Positions 1-13,819 of a DNA stretch of 64,000 bases are shown one piece after another. The notes below the pieces were generated by a model, which had not been told where the DNA came from, did not search any database, and saw only the letters and a list, made by a program, of their open reading frames with translations. Numbering within the stretch: position 1 is the stretch's first letter; every line of letters starts with the position of its first letter. The translations under genes and the position numbers were made by a program. The DNA is taken from the NCBI GenBank assembly GCA_946807835.1, contig OX327699.1:26648014-26712013 (forward strand), given 5' to 3'. The DNA is from Ailanthus altissimus (Eukaryota > Streptophyta > Magnoliopsida > Sapindales > Simaroubaceae).

Positions 1-1223
1 TGGACGTAAATAATGCTTTTCTACATAGAGAGTTGGATTGGGAGATCTACATGATTCAACCAATTGGATTTGAAAGCAAATTTCATTCTGATTATGAGTG
101 TAAATTGAGAAAGGCATTGTATGGATTAAAGCAAGCTCCAGGGGCATGGTATGGTAAAATTTGAGAATTTCTAACACATGGTGGTTACTTTGTAAGACCA
201 GCTGATTCGAGCTTGTTCGTCAAAGCTAATGGAAAGACACTTGCAATTGTGCTGGTATATGTGGATGACTTAATTATCACTGGAGATAATGAAGAAGAGA
301 TTCGTCGAATAAGAGAGAATTTGGCAATTCGCTTCCAAATGAAAGAATTTGGACAATTTAAACATTTACTTGGGCTCAAAGTTACTTGAACAGTAGAAGG
401 GATTTTTCTAGGACAACAAAAATATGCCAAAGATTTGTTACAGAAGTTTGGGACGCTAGAGTGCAAGCCTATGTCAACACCGCTAGAAGCCAATGCCAAG
501 TTGTGTAGTCATGAAGGAAAATATTTAGAAGATGGAACTATGTATCGACAACTGGTAGGAAGTCTCATCTATTTGACATTGACTCGACCAGACATTTCTT
601 ATGCAGTTGGAGTAATAAGTCGATACATGCAAAATCCTAAGAAACCTCACTTAGAAGCAGCTTAACGAATTTTGAGATATGTGAGAGGCACAATTAACTA
701 TGGTCTCTTCTATAAGAAAGACCAAGATTGTAAAATAATTGGCTATTGTGATGCTGACTATACCGGAGATTATGACACACGACGTTCGACCACTGGGTAT
801 TTTTTCAAGATTGATTCAGGAACAGTCTCTTAGTGTAGTAAAAGACAACCGACTGTATTATTGTCAACTACTGAAGCTAAGTACAGAGCAGCAACAATGG
901 CAGCTCAAGAAAGTACATGGTTGATGCAGTTGATGGAGGATTTATATCAGCCAAGAGATTATAAAGTGTCAATATATTGTGATAATCGATCAGCAATTTG
1001 TTTAGTAGAAAATTCAATTTTTCATGCAAGAACAAAGCATGTGGAGGTTCATTATCATTTTATCCAGGAGAAAATTCTGCAAAAAGAAATTGAGTTGCTA
1101 TATGTTAAGACCAAAGATCAAATGATTGATTTATTCACAAAAAGCTTGGGTGTTGATAAGTTTAAAAAGTTTCGAGGACAACTCAACGTAGTTAGAAGAA
1201 CGGAGGTTGGTGTTGAGGGGGAG
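1..1223 (+). pseudogene. Ty1/copia polyprotein remnant (RT and RNase H)
   Basis: This is the 3' half of a copia-type Pol. The reading starts inside reverse transcriptase ([17 protein letters not shown] reading at about 10-55). The YVDDL catalytic motif of RT lies near 257-275. RNase H follows, with the DADYTGD and STTEAKYRA type motifs at about 750-900, and the C-terminal HVEVHYHFIQEKI stretch is near 1038-1076. The frame is broken by stops near 162, 388, 662 and 829 and by frame changes, so no functional enzyme is made. A polypurine tract (gttgagggggag) ends at 1223, directly before the LTR. The 5' part (gag, protease, integrase) lies outside the window. The copia assignment is secure from the RT/RNase H order; the lineage within copia is not resolved. 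Confidence 0.9.
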
Positions 1224-1675
1224 TGTTAAAATTACAACACCAAATGAAGTTAATTACAAGATCAAGCCCAAATATTTACAAGCCCAATTCTTGAAGTTTT
1301 TAGATTAAGTAAGATATTTTAAAATTAATAATTAAGGAGATAAGTATTATAAACTTGTGTGGTTAGTAAATTTTTACATTATTTTATTTGTGTGATTTTA
1401 GTTTGTTGAAACTAATTATAAATACTCCATTCTCTCATTTAGTTTTACAAACAAGTAAGTTAAGAATAAAGAGTTGATCAAGTATTTGATCAATCGTCGA
1501 GAATTTTGTGTGTTAAAGAGTTGAGCAAATAATAAACTCAACAAAGAGTGTGTGAGTGTTAAGTTATGAATGTTATGTTGTAAGTTTGAAAAAGAGAGTT
1601 TTTAAAATTTGTATTATAAATTTTATACTTTTTATATTAATAAAAATATTCATTTGTGTTCTATTATTCTCAACA
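1224..1675 (+). mobile_element. 3' LTR of the Ty1/copia element
   Basis: The LTR begins TGTTA immediately after the polypurine tract and ends CAACA, giving the short inverted ends expected of an LTR (452 bp). A TATA-like stretch (tataaatactcc) lies near 1420. The end is inferred from the CAACA terminus; the partner 5' LTR is not in the window, so the boundary and target duplication cannot be confirmed by comparison. Confidence 0.65.
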
Positions 1676-2610
1676 AAATTATCTTTTGTTCTTTACCTCT
1701 TTGGTGTGGATGGTATGCAATTGTTTTGTGCTTTGCTTAGTCCAAGCAGAATGAAACTGTGTCGAAATTATTTGATACTAGTTGTTGGTGGTCGAATTTT
1801 TTATCCTTCTATCTAAAATTCTATGATTTATTTATCTCCGGCTGTCAACAACAATACCAGTAGCCTCACCAACATCAATTCCAATATCAAAGAGATTGTG
1901 AATGTTGTTCGCGATGACCCGGATGGATGCAATTATTGGAGCAAATGTTGGCAATGAAGGAGAACAGGTTGCGGTTGCTAAGAAGGTGGTTAATGATTTT
2001 CTACAAACGCAGCGATCCTGGAAGTCGGATATGAACGAGGCGGCTTGTGCTGGGAGGGGGGATATATGTATATGATTTGCTAACTAAATTCAACAAGGAT
2101 TTTAGTAGGTCAGTGTGGGGTATTGGCACTAAAATTAGATATGACTAAAACCCATTATAGTGTGTTTTTTGTTGGCTGTGATGAAGCAAATGGGTTTTTT
2201 TTTTTTGAGAGATGACAGCAATTGGCGTTGGATTGTTTTAGTACAGTTCACTTCTCTTTTTTGGTGAATGGTTCACCAACTGGGAATTTGACTCCCTCGC
2301 GGGGCAATTAGTCAATTCAAATGGTAGCAAGGGTATAATGGTAATTGCATAAAATTAAAAGGCTAACTGTAACTAACGTCCACAATGTTAGGGACAAAAC
2401 GGTTACTACACATTTTTGAAAGAATTTTCTGTTAAATCAAACAGAAAACAGTTGACACTGATGAGAATGTTTCAAATATTTTTGAAAATATAAAAATTTT
2501 CAATCACACGCGACAAACCATAGAGATCTGACACTCAATAACCCTTATTTATATTAATTTAGAAAGTTTTTTATATCACATAAATTTTAATTTTTAAGTT
2601 TACATTTTAG
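1676..2610. other. Intergenic stretch with a short coding-like segment
   Basis: No gene is called. Between about 1840 and 2070 base composition rises and two short open readings on the plus strand look protein-like (one reads KEIVNVVRDDP, the next MDAIIGANVGNEGEQ), separated by a frame change. I do not recognise the protein. It may be an exon relic of a host gene cut by the neighbouring retrotransposon. Confidence 0.3.
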
Positions 2611-2705
2611 AACGATGGCCTGAGTTTCAACTGATATACATGCATCAATTTTACTCTCTATTATGGCACAAATTCCTGCATGGAACCTCAAGGCTGCTTG
2701 CTGAG
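2611..2705 (-). pseudogene. Decayed duplicate of the LRR-kinase last exon
   Basis: About 95 bases align with 3549-3640, the C-terminal exon of the LRR receptor-like gene upstream. Both read ...ESKIDxxISVE... on the minus strand, and the flanking words (tcctgcatggaa, ggctgcttgctg) are shared with substitutions and small indels. Only this exon piece is visible; the rest of a second gene copy is missing. It is either a partial tandem duplication or the last trace of a neighbouring paralogue. Confidence 0.75.
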
Positions 2706-3521
2706 TAAATTCAATTGCTGTGAATATATAATATAAATGTAATGATGAGAAGAAACCTACAGAAATTCGAATTCTAATGAGTGCTGACATTTTCTAAATT
2801 AGTCGGTACTGGTTTTGGCAAATCGAAGTATGCACAAGATAAAGTCATAAGACGTCAGAAATTTCTTCTGCCCAACTAAAATAAACCAATAGAAAGAAGA
2901 ATCAAATTTGAAAAGTCATCGAAATTTGCTTACACTTCCAGACTTTAATCTATATAACAAACCATCTGTCAATCAGAAACACAATTAATTTTCAATTTAA
3001 ATAATAAGATCAAAAGTTCTTAATCAGAAGAATGTCTTCTGTTTGGCATTTGTCCCGCTGAAAACATAATGTAAAAGCTAGTTGTTACAATTTCAAATTT
3101 TACAATAACATGTGTAATCCTTAAAAGTGCCATTTTTATTCAATTTTTGTTATCAGCAAACCAACCGTTTCTTTATGAATGCAATTCATGATATAGAAGC
3201 ATTCACCTTTTGAGATAACAAGTCGGGACTTCAGTTGATCCCGAATAAAAAGATCACAAGGGATTTGGGAACACAACCAAATAACTTAATGCACTTTGGC
3301 AAGTGATAAATTCCCTATTTTGTGATTTCAGAACTTTACTTACTGATTATCCCATGGTATACAGGTATTAGACTCTTGTCACGCAAAAGCTCTATGTTTC
3401 TCTTAGCCAACAACATTTACAAGGACGATAAGAAACCGAAGGTGAAATAAGAATTAAAGAAAAGGAGGAAGAGTATTACAGTTGTATACATCTAATCTAC
3501 GGTAAGTTAGCCTCAGCTTAA
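2706..3521. other. Downstream region of the LRR gene
   Basis: No further coding sequence is seen. It should hold the 3' UTR and terminator of the minus-strand LRR gene; I could not fix a polyadenylation site. Confidence 0.4.
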
Positions 3522-6500
3522 TCATGATGAAAGTGCAAGTTCCGCCCATGCCAAAGACGATGCCTTAAGCTCAACTGATATAGATGTGTCAATTTTGCTC
3601 TCCATCATGGTGCATAATTCCTGCATGGAAGGCCGCTTGCTGGAGTCTGGATGGACGCACAAGTTTACAACTTCACAGATAACTTTGAGGTCATCGTAAC
3701 TGAAATGTTTCAACTCAGGATCCACCACATAAGACATCACTTCTGGCAATTCAAGGTAGTCCTTAGCCTGCAGCATATAAAAGTTTTTTGTGCGTAATTA
3801 GAATGAGCCTTTCAAAATTATCTACAAAAGGTAGATAACAATATTTGGAATCCAGAAGGTTCATACCCAATCTACCAAGCTCCCTTTGTCCTTGCAGTAA
3901 GGAGGTCTTCCACTGACTATTTCTAGTAAAAGTACACCAAATGCATAAATGTTGCCTTGAATATCCAGATGGCGTCCCTCAATAGAACTTGGAAGGACAC
4001 AGATAGCACCTTGGCTGCCAATAGCACCTGAGTTCTTCTCAGATCTGGCAAGAATTGTCTTCCAACTTTCAAAATCGACCAACTGCAGCAGCAGTCAAAA
4101 GATGAGATTGATCAGTAAAGGACATAACAGTTACAAGTTTTATCCTAATTAGAAAGTCTTAGTGAAACAACGAAGAAGAAATGGAAGTATTGCCATACCT
4201 TGGGGCAAAAATTATATTTAAAACTTTAGAGAATGTAATAAGATGGAGGGAATACCTTGGGGGAAAAATCTTCAGTAAGATATACAGCACTAGAATTCAA
4301 TTCTGATATAGTAAATGGGGGATCAAGCTCCGTATGAAGATACTTGAGTCCATGAGCAATGCCTATAACAATTTTCATACGCCGGGTCCACGATAGTTGG
4401 CATCCTTCTCCATCTGCAATTACATTGATTGCTCAGGTTTGACATAATGAAACATCATAGAAAAAATACTTTTTAAGCAAATAATCTTGACTTACAATGA
4501 AGATGTTCATATAGTGTCCCATTTGATGCATATTCAAAAACCAGCATTCTCGTAAATGGAGAGCTCTCTCTACAATATCCTAGTAATTTTCCTGTATTCT
4601 CGTGATTTAACCTTGCCAAATCAGCCACCTGAATGGCAATACAACTGAAAAATTTTAGTACTTGATTATTCCAAGTTTAAAACTTCACGTTACAGTGGGT
4701 TTTGGTAATCCTATATAAATGGTTTACACTAAAATTTCTGCGGTTAGAGATGAGTGATTACCTCTCTCTGGAAATAAAGCTCGAGATAGCCTGTCCAGTG
4801 CTCTTCTTTAATGCAGAGGGATATCACAGCAATCTCAGGCCCACCTTTCATGATGCCCTTGTAGACTAAACTGTCTGGTGATGAGCCAATGATGTTACTG
4901 AAATCTTCACAGGCTACTTCCAGCTCTTGTCTGCTGAATCTCACCACATCTTTCAAGATCTCAGAATCTGTATACATCACCACCATATTAACCAGTATGT
5001 TAGAATGATGAACTACTGTAATTAGCTTTGAGGCAGACATATTGCCAAGTTAGGAGTCCAACCTATGTAAATTGCCACGTGATCCTTCTCACTTCCCGAT
5101 TTCTTCCAAGGGATTATAATAGAAGGTTTGCTGTTGCATCTTTGAAGCGCAGTAAGAACAGCAATAAGGAAGAGAAAACCCACCATGGTTCCAGTCACTA
5201 TTTCAAGAGCCAAAAGCCAGGCAGGTTTTGATGCAGACGGATGCTTAGATACATTTTCAGCTGGTTGGTGCTTAGGGCTGAATACTGAATGGATTTTGGC
5301 AGGAGGAGCACCACCTGCAAAGGAATTTTGCTAATTAATATTGAAGTTCTGAGCCACAACAGAAACCAGTATTAGAAACTTCAACTGCACTACTAGTTGA
5401 TGATATTTCAAATTAGATACATAACCATTAAAATAAATGCATACCATAACCAAAATGAAATCAGCAGTTTAGCATCTGTGGATGAAACCCTAGTTTAAGA
5501 GTCGGACATTTTAAAATTCAGTCTAAAAATTCACTTATAACTGAGCTTATAATATACTCTCTTTATTTCATGTTTTCACACCTCTTAAGGGATTGCTCCT
5601 TACATATCTGAAGTCTTTGATAAGAATAAAATCTTGGGCATGCATGCTATCCCACACAATGGTTCACAAGACATCAACTAAGCCCTAAGGGGAAAAAGGC
5701 AACATACCGCATAGCACAGTTGGTCGCTGTTTGGAATTCTTGTTCTGGAGGCAGTTCCCCTGAAAGCTTGTACTGCATGATATAAATTGAAAAAAAAAGG
5801 TTAGCTCGTAGCAGAGGGGGAAAAAAAGAAGCAGAAAGCACCATGACAAAGGTACAGAAACAATACATTGGAAGATGCTCCAAGCACTTGGGTATGCTTC
5901 CAACAAAGAAGTTGTAGGAGAAATCTGCCACTTTTAACTGAGACAAGTGACACAAGCCAATTAAGTTTGCACTTGAGGCATACCTGAACCAGAAATAAAT
6001 TACAAGAAAAAAAAAATTAGAAAATCAAAACCCTCCAATGAAGCTTAGTATGATGTTATTTTCCACCCAAGGATGAGATGCAGATTTCTAGAGCTTCAAG
6101 ATAAAACATTTTTAACTCGTATAATTAGAGGGACACTGAGATGTATTCAACTAATGCTGCTGTCATTCATCAATAAAATTATTTGCTTCCAAATAGTAGC
6201 TCAGAAAAGCTGTGCAGAATCTTGTAATATGTAATACAGTACCTCAGTGGTTAGCTTAACAAAGTTTAGACAAATAACTAATGTTGAATTATACTTGGCA
6301 GCTTCCAATTGTCAACATTATTTTCAGCACCTACATCCAATTCTTGAAAGAAAGGGATTCAGATAGAAATATATGGCATGATTCTGCTGGCCAATGACCA
6401 TATATAAACAAGCACATCCCAAAAGTTAAAGCTGTTTGTAATTATTGTAGGTAACATAGCAGCTCATGCTTTACATTGATCAGTTTATCTTCAACTCTCA

Positions 6501-7775
6501 ATGAGACCTGAGAACTTAATTAAATTCTCCAAAAGATGAACTATTTACTTACATTCCGTGTATGCTAGCTGAATAATCTGAATTGCCTCCTGCAAGAACA
6601 GTTCCTTGAAGCTTATTCCTGTCCAGATGAAGTTCCTGAAGATTATTCATATTACCAAACTCAGGAGGCAGTTTCCCAGTCAACCCATTTGACTGAAGGT
6701 TTCTGCAACAAAAGTACATTGACCAATTAAAAAAACATGGAGAGCTAATCACAAAATGCAGTTTCACAGGAACAAATATTGAACTTCATTTACATTTTCA
6801 CCAAACTAGTTAGATTCCCAATCTCTGGAGGAATTGGACCCGTGAGTTGATTCATCCCCAAATCCAAGATCTTCAGATGTTTCAACAAGCCCAAATCTTT
6901 AGGGATTATCCCAATCAGATTGTTCCCGTGCAGAATTCTACAAAACAACAGCACGTATTAATAAACTTTGATCATCATTAAAGAAAGTATAATACTTCGG
7001 CTTGTTGGATGAAATGGCAAAAAAAACAAAAATAAATAAATAAATAAAAGCATACAGCTCTTGCAAGTAAGTGATTAGACCCAATTCTGGTGCAAGAAAT
7101 CCCTTTAGAGATGAACCAGAGATGTTTCTACAAAACAAAATGCCAATGCAAAATGGTGAGCCGTGATTCTCCCAAACATGTACTTGATCAAATAATATGT
7201 ATCTAATTAATGAAGTCCAATTAAAGGAGCAAAATATAACTGAACAATAAATCATATCTTACATCTTTACAACATGGTCTCTAGCCACAGAACAAGCAAC
7301 CCCAGTCCAATCACAAGGATCTGCATCTAGGGCGTTCCAATTGGACAAAACCAAATGCGGGTCTTCATATATAGCTTCCTTAAATGTAGTAAGAGCCCAA
7401 ACTGAGAGAAAAAAGCACAACTCCCAGTTACTAAAAGATTCAGCTATAAGTAGATTTTTTGACAAATCCCTAAACAAATAACTCGCAATAATTAAGTTCC
7501 GGAAAAAGATTTTTCCAGAAAGGGAAACGGAAAATCTCGCTGATTCCAATGATACAATATTACAATTACGATCACATTAGTACTAAAACAATGTTTGAGC
7601 ATTAAAAAGAATATAATATAAACCAAACAAAACGCCCCAAAAAAGAATCAAGATCTGAGATAAGAATATTAGTACACTCACGAAACATACCTTCCTTTGT
7701 AGCAAAGGCATTACAGCTTACGAAAAGAACTCCAGAGACAATAAACAGAAGCTCAAGTGAAGTATACGATCTCAT
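3522..7775 (-). CDS. LRR receptor-like pseudokinase (At1g63430/At5g41180 type)
   Basis: Thirteen exons can be joined in phase with GT-AG sites: 7691-7775, 7263-7401, 7056-7127, 6794-6937, 6553-6702, 5867-5983, 5708-5772, 5063-5314, 4762-4967, 4496-4628, 4256-4413, 3867-4082, 3522-3767, giving about 660 residues. The order is signal peptide (1-25), LRR N-cap with DPCDWTGVAC (about 50-60), LRRs on a 72-base and a 144-base exon plus 150 bases (about 75-196), proline/serine juxtamembrane region, one membrane helix (about 290-313), then a kinase-like domain. The kinase lacks key residues: the VAIK lysine region reads IAVISL (387-392), no HRD motif is present, and DFG reads DFE (510-512). It should therefore act as a plasma-membrane receptor or co-receptor scaffold without phosphotransfer. 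Family assignment (LRR-VI-type receptor kinases) rests on domain order, exon structure and these atypical motifs; the ligand is unknown. Confidence 0.88.
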
Positions 7776-10700
7776 TTTCAGTTCAAGATTTTCTACACTC
7801 TTTTACCACCGAATGTTGTTCAAGAAACCACGAGACTCAAAACAAGAACTCATCAAAGAAAAACTAAAAAGAGAAAAAAGCAAAAAAAAAAAAAGAATCA
7901 AATGACTTGGATTAAAGGGTTTATGAAGACAACTCTAAAGTACACTAAAAGTTCACAACTTTGATATTATAATCTACTAAGAATGGTGTCTTGGTTTATG
8001 AACATTGAACAAAGTAGAAAAAGAACTAAGTGGTAACAAGAACAAGATAAGATAAAAACTTTAATACAGTATTTGTGAGTTTAAATCCAAGATTTGGCAA
8101 CTACCCATGAAAGCAAATCACTTGGAAGAGTAAACAAAAGTACAGATATGTCAAGTTAAAAGACAAAGTAGATGTGAGAGAAACTTGGATTCAAAGAGAG
8201 GTTTTGTAATTGTTTCTGGTTAAAGAAGAGATCTTGTTCAAGGAAAAATAAAGTAAGACATTTTTTTATGGAGAATTAAAAATTAAACCCACTAAATGCA
8301 AGTGAATGTTGTTTTGTTTTTTAATTTTGATTTTGAAGTAATATGGCGGTTTTTGGACTATATTTTTCGGGTTATTTGATTAGTGAAGTGAGTCTTTTGG
8401 TTTAGGAGTTCTAATTGGATCTTTCACTGCTAATGATTGCATTAACAGGGTGGCTTATTTTTGTTGAATCTCGTGATACGATAAAATGAGATATCGGTGC
8501 TTTGATATTGTGCGAGTTGGTGCGGTTAGAACGTGTGCCGGAGTGATAACGTTGGCGCTGTGTGGATCAGAATAAAAGGAATTATCACACCAAAAAATAA
8601 ATAAATAATTCTCTCCAATAATTAGTTGAATTTAAATCCGATTCAAATGTAATATCTAAACAATTAAAATGTTAACACCAATTATTGACTCACATCAGCC
8701 ATTTTATATCAATTTTACAAGTTGTTGAAAATGTTTAAAAATAATTAAAAATTGCCTGAACTTTCACATAAATAAAAGAATCATCAATTTTGTTATAATA
8801 AAATGTGAAGAGAAAATATTCCCACAAGTTGATCATTTTTAATAAATTTAACACAATATTTTGCAGTCTATAATTTTTTTTTTTTGAAATGAACTCTATA
8901 AATTGTTATTTGTTTTAAAAATAATCAAATATTATCAAAAATTTAACATAATAGGAGAATTAGCACTCTTTTGTGTAATAAATATATGATGAGAAACTAT
9001 TTGACATAATTGATAAGAGTTGTATCATTTATAAATAACTAAGCATAGCATTTTTTGCATTTTCCAAATAATTAATGATTTAATTTGAGTTGCAAAATGC
9101 TCATAATTTCCATACTTCAAAATGGTTAATAATATTACACAAAGCCATACTCTAATTTTTTTTTTTTTCAATGCCTCATTTAAAAATATTTTTATATTAG
9201 CATCCCATTAAGGAGCGGGCGAATGGCCGTTCCGGTAATTTCGCCGGTAATCACGTCCCATTGCCGTAGCTCACCCCACCCCGCCAAATCATTAGAACAC
9301 GATATGATTCGTCAAAATATCACGAGATGACCACAAAATGAAGCAATTAGCTTAACAGCTGTCATTAAGTGGTTAAATCACATTAGGAGTTTCACTTGAT
9401 AATTATCACTAAAGAGTAAGAGTAAGAGTAAGAAGTAAGACCATAACCTTTGAATGCTTTTTTTTTTTTTTTTTTACGATGTCGTTTAGTGGGCTTGAGC
9501 AAAAGCACTTCCATTGAAAAAAAAATAAAAAAGCTATCAAATTTTCCTCCTTAAGTTCCACATTTACAGTTGTTCTCCATGACCATGAACACCAATGCTT
9601 GTTAAGCATGTGATGCATCAAATATGTGCATTTATCAAAGTCCAATGGTTTTAGACTTCTAACCACTTCTTCATATTTAATTCTATTTTAAGCATTAATA
9701 ATCATAGAAAGGACCAAAGCCCATAAAAGATTGCATGTACCTTATCATATCTAACCAAAAATATGTACATTGTCTAATAGCTTAGGTAAAGGCATGGAAT
9801 ATAATATGATATAAACCCACATGATTAAAGGGACAAGTTGTTGAATAAGTGCAACACTTTTTTAATGTTAATTGAATTCTTTGAAATAATATTATTAGGT
9901 TTGCCTTTTTTTTTTAACTGGTTTGTGGGTTTTTTTTTTGTCTATTTGGGAGGTGACAGAAGCCATAAAGATTGTTTAAGCATGAAGGTTCCTTCCTGAC
10001 AATGCTTCCAAGCAAACACACTTCAATGAGTTGGAGTATTTTTTAAGGGAAAAGGGAGGAGCCTCGTGATTTTTCAATATTCTGCTGTGATCATGGTGGC
10101 TCGATCCCGACTGGGATTGGATAGGTGTCACAAAATCATTTGATCAACATATAGAAAAGTCAAAACAAAAAAGTCAAGCGTGACGTTTCTATTTATGAAG
10201 CCAATGAAAATTTGCCACATAATCGAGTGTAGGTGATCTTGAGATGGCTAAAGACAAGTTGCTTGGGCCCTTTTGGGATAATTTTCGGTGTCTTTTTTTT
10301 TTTTAATTTAAGGCCCATTTCATAATTGATGTCCGAAAGAGGGCCCACTTGCCTTCCTAACACTTGTCGTGAACACTCTCCATGTGCTCACTTGGATCTC
10401 AGGACCCACCATGCCTTTTTCATTAATAAGGGTCCTCTTATGTTTTATCCTTTTGACTTTTCTAGTATGTTATTTTCAGAAAAATCAAGTTAAGTTTTAT
10501 TTAAATTTTTTAAAATTTTTTCATACGAACTAAGTATGGAAATTTGATCTATTTTTTAATTAATTACTAATTCTCACAAATTACATGCTAATAAAAATAT
10601 TAAATGAAAGCTTAATTTATGAAAGGATGTTGATCCAAGTTCTTATGTAATACTAATTTGGTCTTAAATGTGGGCATAATTAACCGCAATGTGTTGTGTG

Positions 10701-12543
10701 GGCAAAGGCAATAATGTAACCTTTTGGTTTATGCTTTTTATTGATTGTTATGCATGGAGTAAGATAAGCTGTCTGATTCACCATCAAAGAGGATTCAAGA
10801 ACAAGAATTCTCTATCGTTTGGTGAAGCATTCTTAAAAGTTAATTGCGTCCAGAATTTGGTAGGATTATTAGAAGCAGTGTACTAAAACTGGCTTGGTCC
10901 CATCATATATATGAATTGATGATCAGAATATCATCCATATCTTTGCCCATAATTTCTCAAGTCTCAACCACGATGGTGTAATTGAATCGATGTGTCGAAA
11001 GTAACCCTTTGCGAGGCAGAGAATTACGAGACAATTTAGCAGACAAATTGCTTACGTCTCCATTGTATCATATTTAAGCTATATTAATATAATTATGGGG
11101 CCACGATAATTGCAAAGGAATTAGCGTTCAACATCATAACGAACTAAATGTTGGATCCAACCTAACATTCTATGTGGAGCCTGGCTTGATCGTGAAAGAC
11201 ATCGGGTTAAGTCCACTTTTGGTAGGTTTAATACTTAATTGATAATTGATTAATCACCTAATTCGGATGTCTTAATTCATAAATGTTCAAAGATTTATAA
11301 TTATCTCAAATCATGGTTCAAGAAATTCACTTTCACACCTGTCATTTACTTAAATTTAAGGCATATAAGATGGGAATTTACATTAACTAATGTGTAATAT
11401 CGACAAACCCTCTATGACTTTCAACAAATGGTTCTAGGGTATAGCCTAGTGTTATCAAATACAATAAATACATGGTGTCAACTCGCGAGAAAAAAGAAAT
11501 TCAACCCCATGTTGGCAGATTTGATCCAAATTGTGTTTGCATAATTGCATGGCGCAGGCTTGGGCCATATAGAACCTAACGAAAACACCAGACGGCCTAT
11601 AAAAGGAAATGATAAATGCACTAACATGTATATATATACATATTTTTATCCCAATACATATGTATATACACAGTTACAAATGCAAGCATCGAAACCCTAT
11701 TTGCAGCGGTGGTTCAATTGACTTACATATTCATTCTGTCACCCAAAGAAATCAGTCTCTTTCTTTCCCACAAAGTCGAGACAAACCCTGTGATTCGTCC
11801 AGTGAGAAAGCTCATTACTCTGGACAATGAGATGATCATGAGGCATCCACATCTTGCTAGTGGTCCAAATGCTGCATGCGGATGATAGCTATTTAATTTA
11901 ATACAGGTTTGTTTCAAAACCTTAGACCGGCAAAACTTGTTGGATATAATTATAATCATGATTGATAATTACAGAAAATAATCATCCATCTATTATGTTA
12001 AATTATCATAATAAATTATTAAAAAAAAAATTCGAGGAATCTATAACAATTTGAATGTAAATATTAATAATTTTTTCAATGTGAATCAAGAGTATAACAA
12101 TATTCTATAATTAAATATGTGTATTGCTGAATTGAATTTTTCTTGTAATAAAATAGAGGAGAAGAGTTCAACAAATCATGATTTGATTTGAAACAACATC
12201 TAAAATAAGTATTTATATATTATATTATATTATTATTTCGTTAATTATAATTTAATTAATATTAAGTCTCTACCTAACAATTATATATTAAATTAGATGT
12301 TTTTTAAAGCTCAATAAAAAAATAATTTAAATAAATTATTTAAAATAACTTATAATGTTATTATTATTATTATGTGAGCCACGTTATAAATATGATCTAA
12401 ATCCATAAACATTACTTCCGTTGAGTCTAATATGTTAAGTCCAGCCCAATGGCATTCTTCTACCTTAATATTTCTTGTAAAATTGTGTAGAACTAACAAA
12501 AAGAATGACAGAAATTGTTAAAATTTTACATATATTTGTACTA
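7776..12543. other. Gene-free stretch upstream of the LRR gene
   Basis: The first several hundred bases should carry the 5' UTR and promoter of the minus-strand LRR gene. The rest is AT-rich with long A/T homopolymers. A short GAGTAA-type tandem repeat sits near 9413-9440. No convincing coding region, RNA gene or element end was found on either strand. Confidence 0.45.
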
Positions 12544-12749
12544 TTATTGTCTATTGAAACTTTCCCAGTATCGATTCTCCCAATTCTGCACTTGTCTCGT
12601 TGCATTGGGTTTCCTCCTGTAGAAAGCCCCAAGAATTTGGGATTCGTAAGGAGGTGGCAATGTGCCAGGGCCTTTGACCAAGGACTCCATCATGAACTTC
12701 TTCTCCAATCCATTTGCCATACCGTCTCAGCATACTTCCACAGCTCCAT
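12544..12749 (-). pseudogene. Unrecognised coding-like fragment
   Basis: On the minus strand two overlapping frames read like one protein with a small frame break. The first starts MELWKYAETV; the second continues with a lysine-rich start, a PGTLPPPYESQ segment and a tryptophan-rich tail (NWENRYWESF), ending at a stop at 12544. GC content and codon use are clearly above the surroundings. I do not recognise the family. It could be a single exon of a small host gene or a gene relic; there is no obvious partner exon nearby. Confidence 0.35.
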
Positions 12750-13819
12750 CAGCTACTGTTGGCTTGAATTTCAGAAGCTTAATTAGCATACTCATTTAAC
12801 AAATGAAACATGTAATCATATACACAATCCATTTTCAGTTCTTCTTGAATGAAGTTGCTCGCCTCTCTTCCAATTTCTTGTTTTTGCTAAGTCCATATAT
12901 TGCACATTATCTACTTAAGATGAGACTCCAATAATTTAACAAGTTATCGTTAGTGAAGTTTATTGATAAATTTTGGTATGTAATTTGTATTATAGGATAA
13001 AAATTTTATTTGACCGAAGTCAGATCTTTTAATTTTTGTTAACCAAATATATGTCATGTAGATATTTTACTTTTAATTGTAATTTTAATAAATTTTTTTC
13101 TTTCTATTTTTTATAAATTAATTAAAATTTTATATTTTAAATAGTTAATAAATAATTAATTAACCGAAATAATTAATTTATTTTATTAAAAAAATTTAAA
13201 AAAATTGAGAGCGCATGCGTAGGATGCGTGCCTCAGATTCCAGTTCCATCGTTGTGGCTAAGATGATTCAGTTTTGTGATTAAGATGATTTAGGTTCTTT
13301 TTCTCTAAATTTATAGGTTTTGACCGGATCTTTTTTTCTTTTGAGGGATGAGACTGGAGCTATCCCCAAAGATGAAATTGGAATATGAGAAAGAAGGGGT
13401 TGGTAATGGTTGTAAGACTTTCAAAAAGTGTTTATCGATTTTTAGGGTTTTATGAAATCTCTTTCAAGACTTGCAATTTGGATTTTTAAAATTTTAATTT
13501 GTTTCTCCTATTCAGCAAATGAAAAGTCTTTGTTGAATCAAACTAATAATTTGTACATACAGTTGTTAGATTTATTTCTTCAAGTCATTCAGAACTATTT
13601 GATGAGTTGATAGTCTTAAATCAATTTTTATTCCTAGACGATGTTGAGATTCTTCAATCATTTGAAAATTTTTATTATGTGCAACCGCATTTTGGGATTA
13701 CCAATTCATGACAGCTTCTGCCGGAGAGACTTGTTCATATGAACCATCAACTTATCAGGTGTTTGGATTTTTCACTTTTCATTATTGGATTGTTTTCTCT
13801 TATGGGTCTTGTTGAGGAG

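Noticed and set aside
1556..1816. 86-codon open frame after the copia RNase H
   Set aside because: It spans the predicted LTR end and flanking DNA; hydrophobic, AT-driven, no family.
11723..11959. Overlapping open stretches on both strands at 11.6-12.0 kb
   Set aside because: Low-complexity, no family resemblance on either strand and no plausible splice partners.
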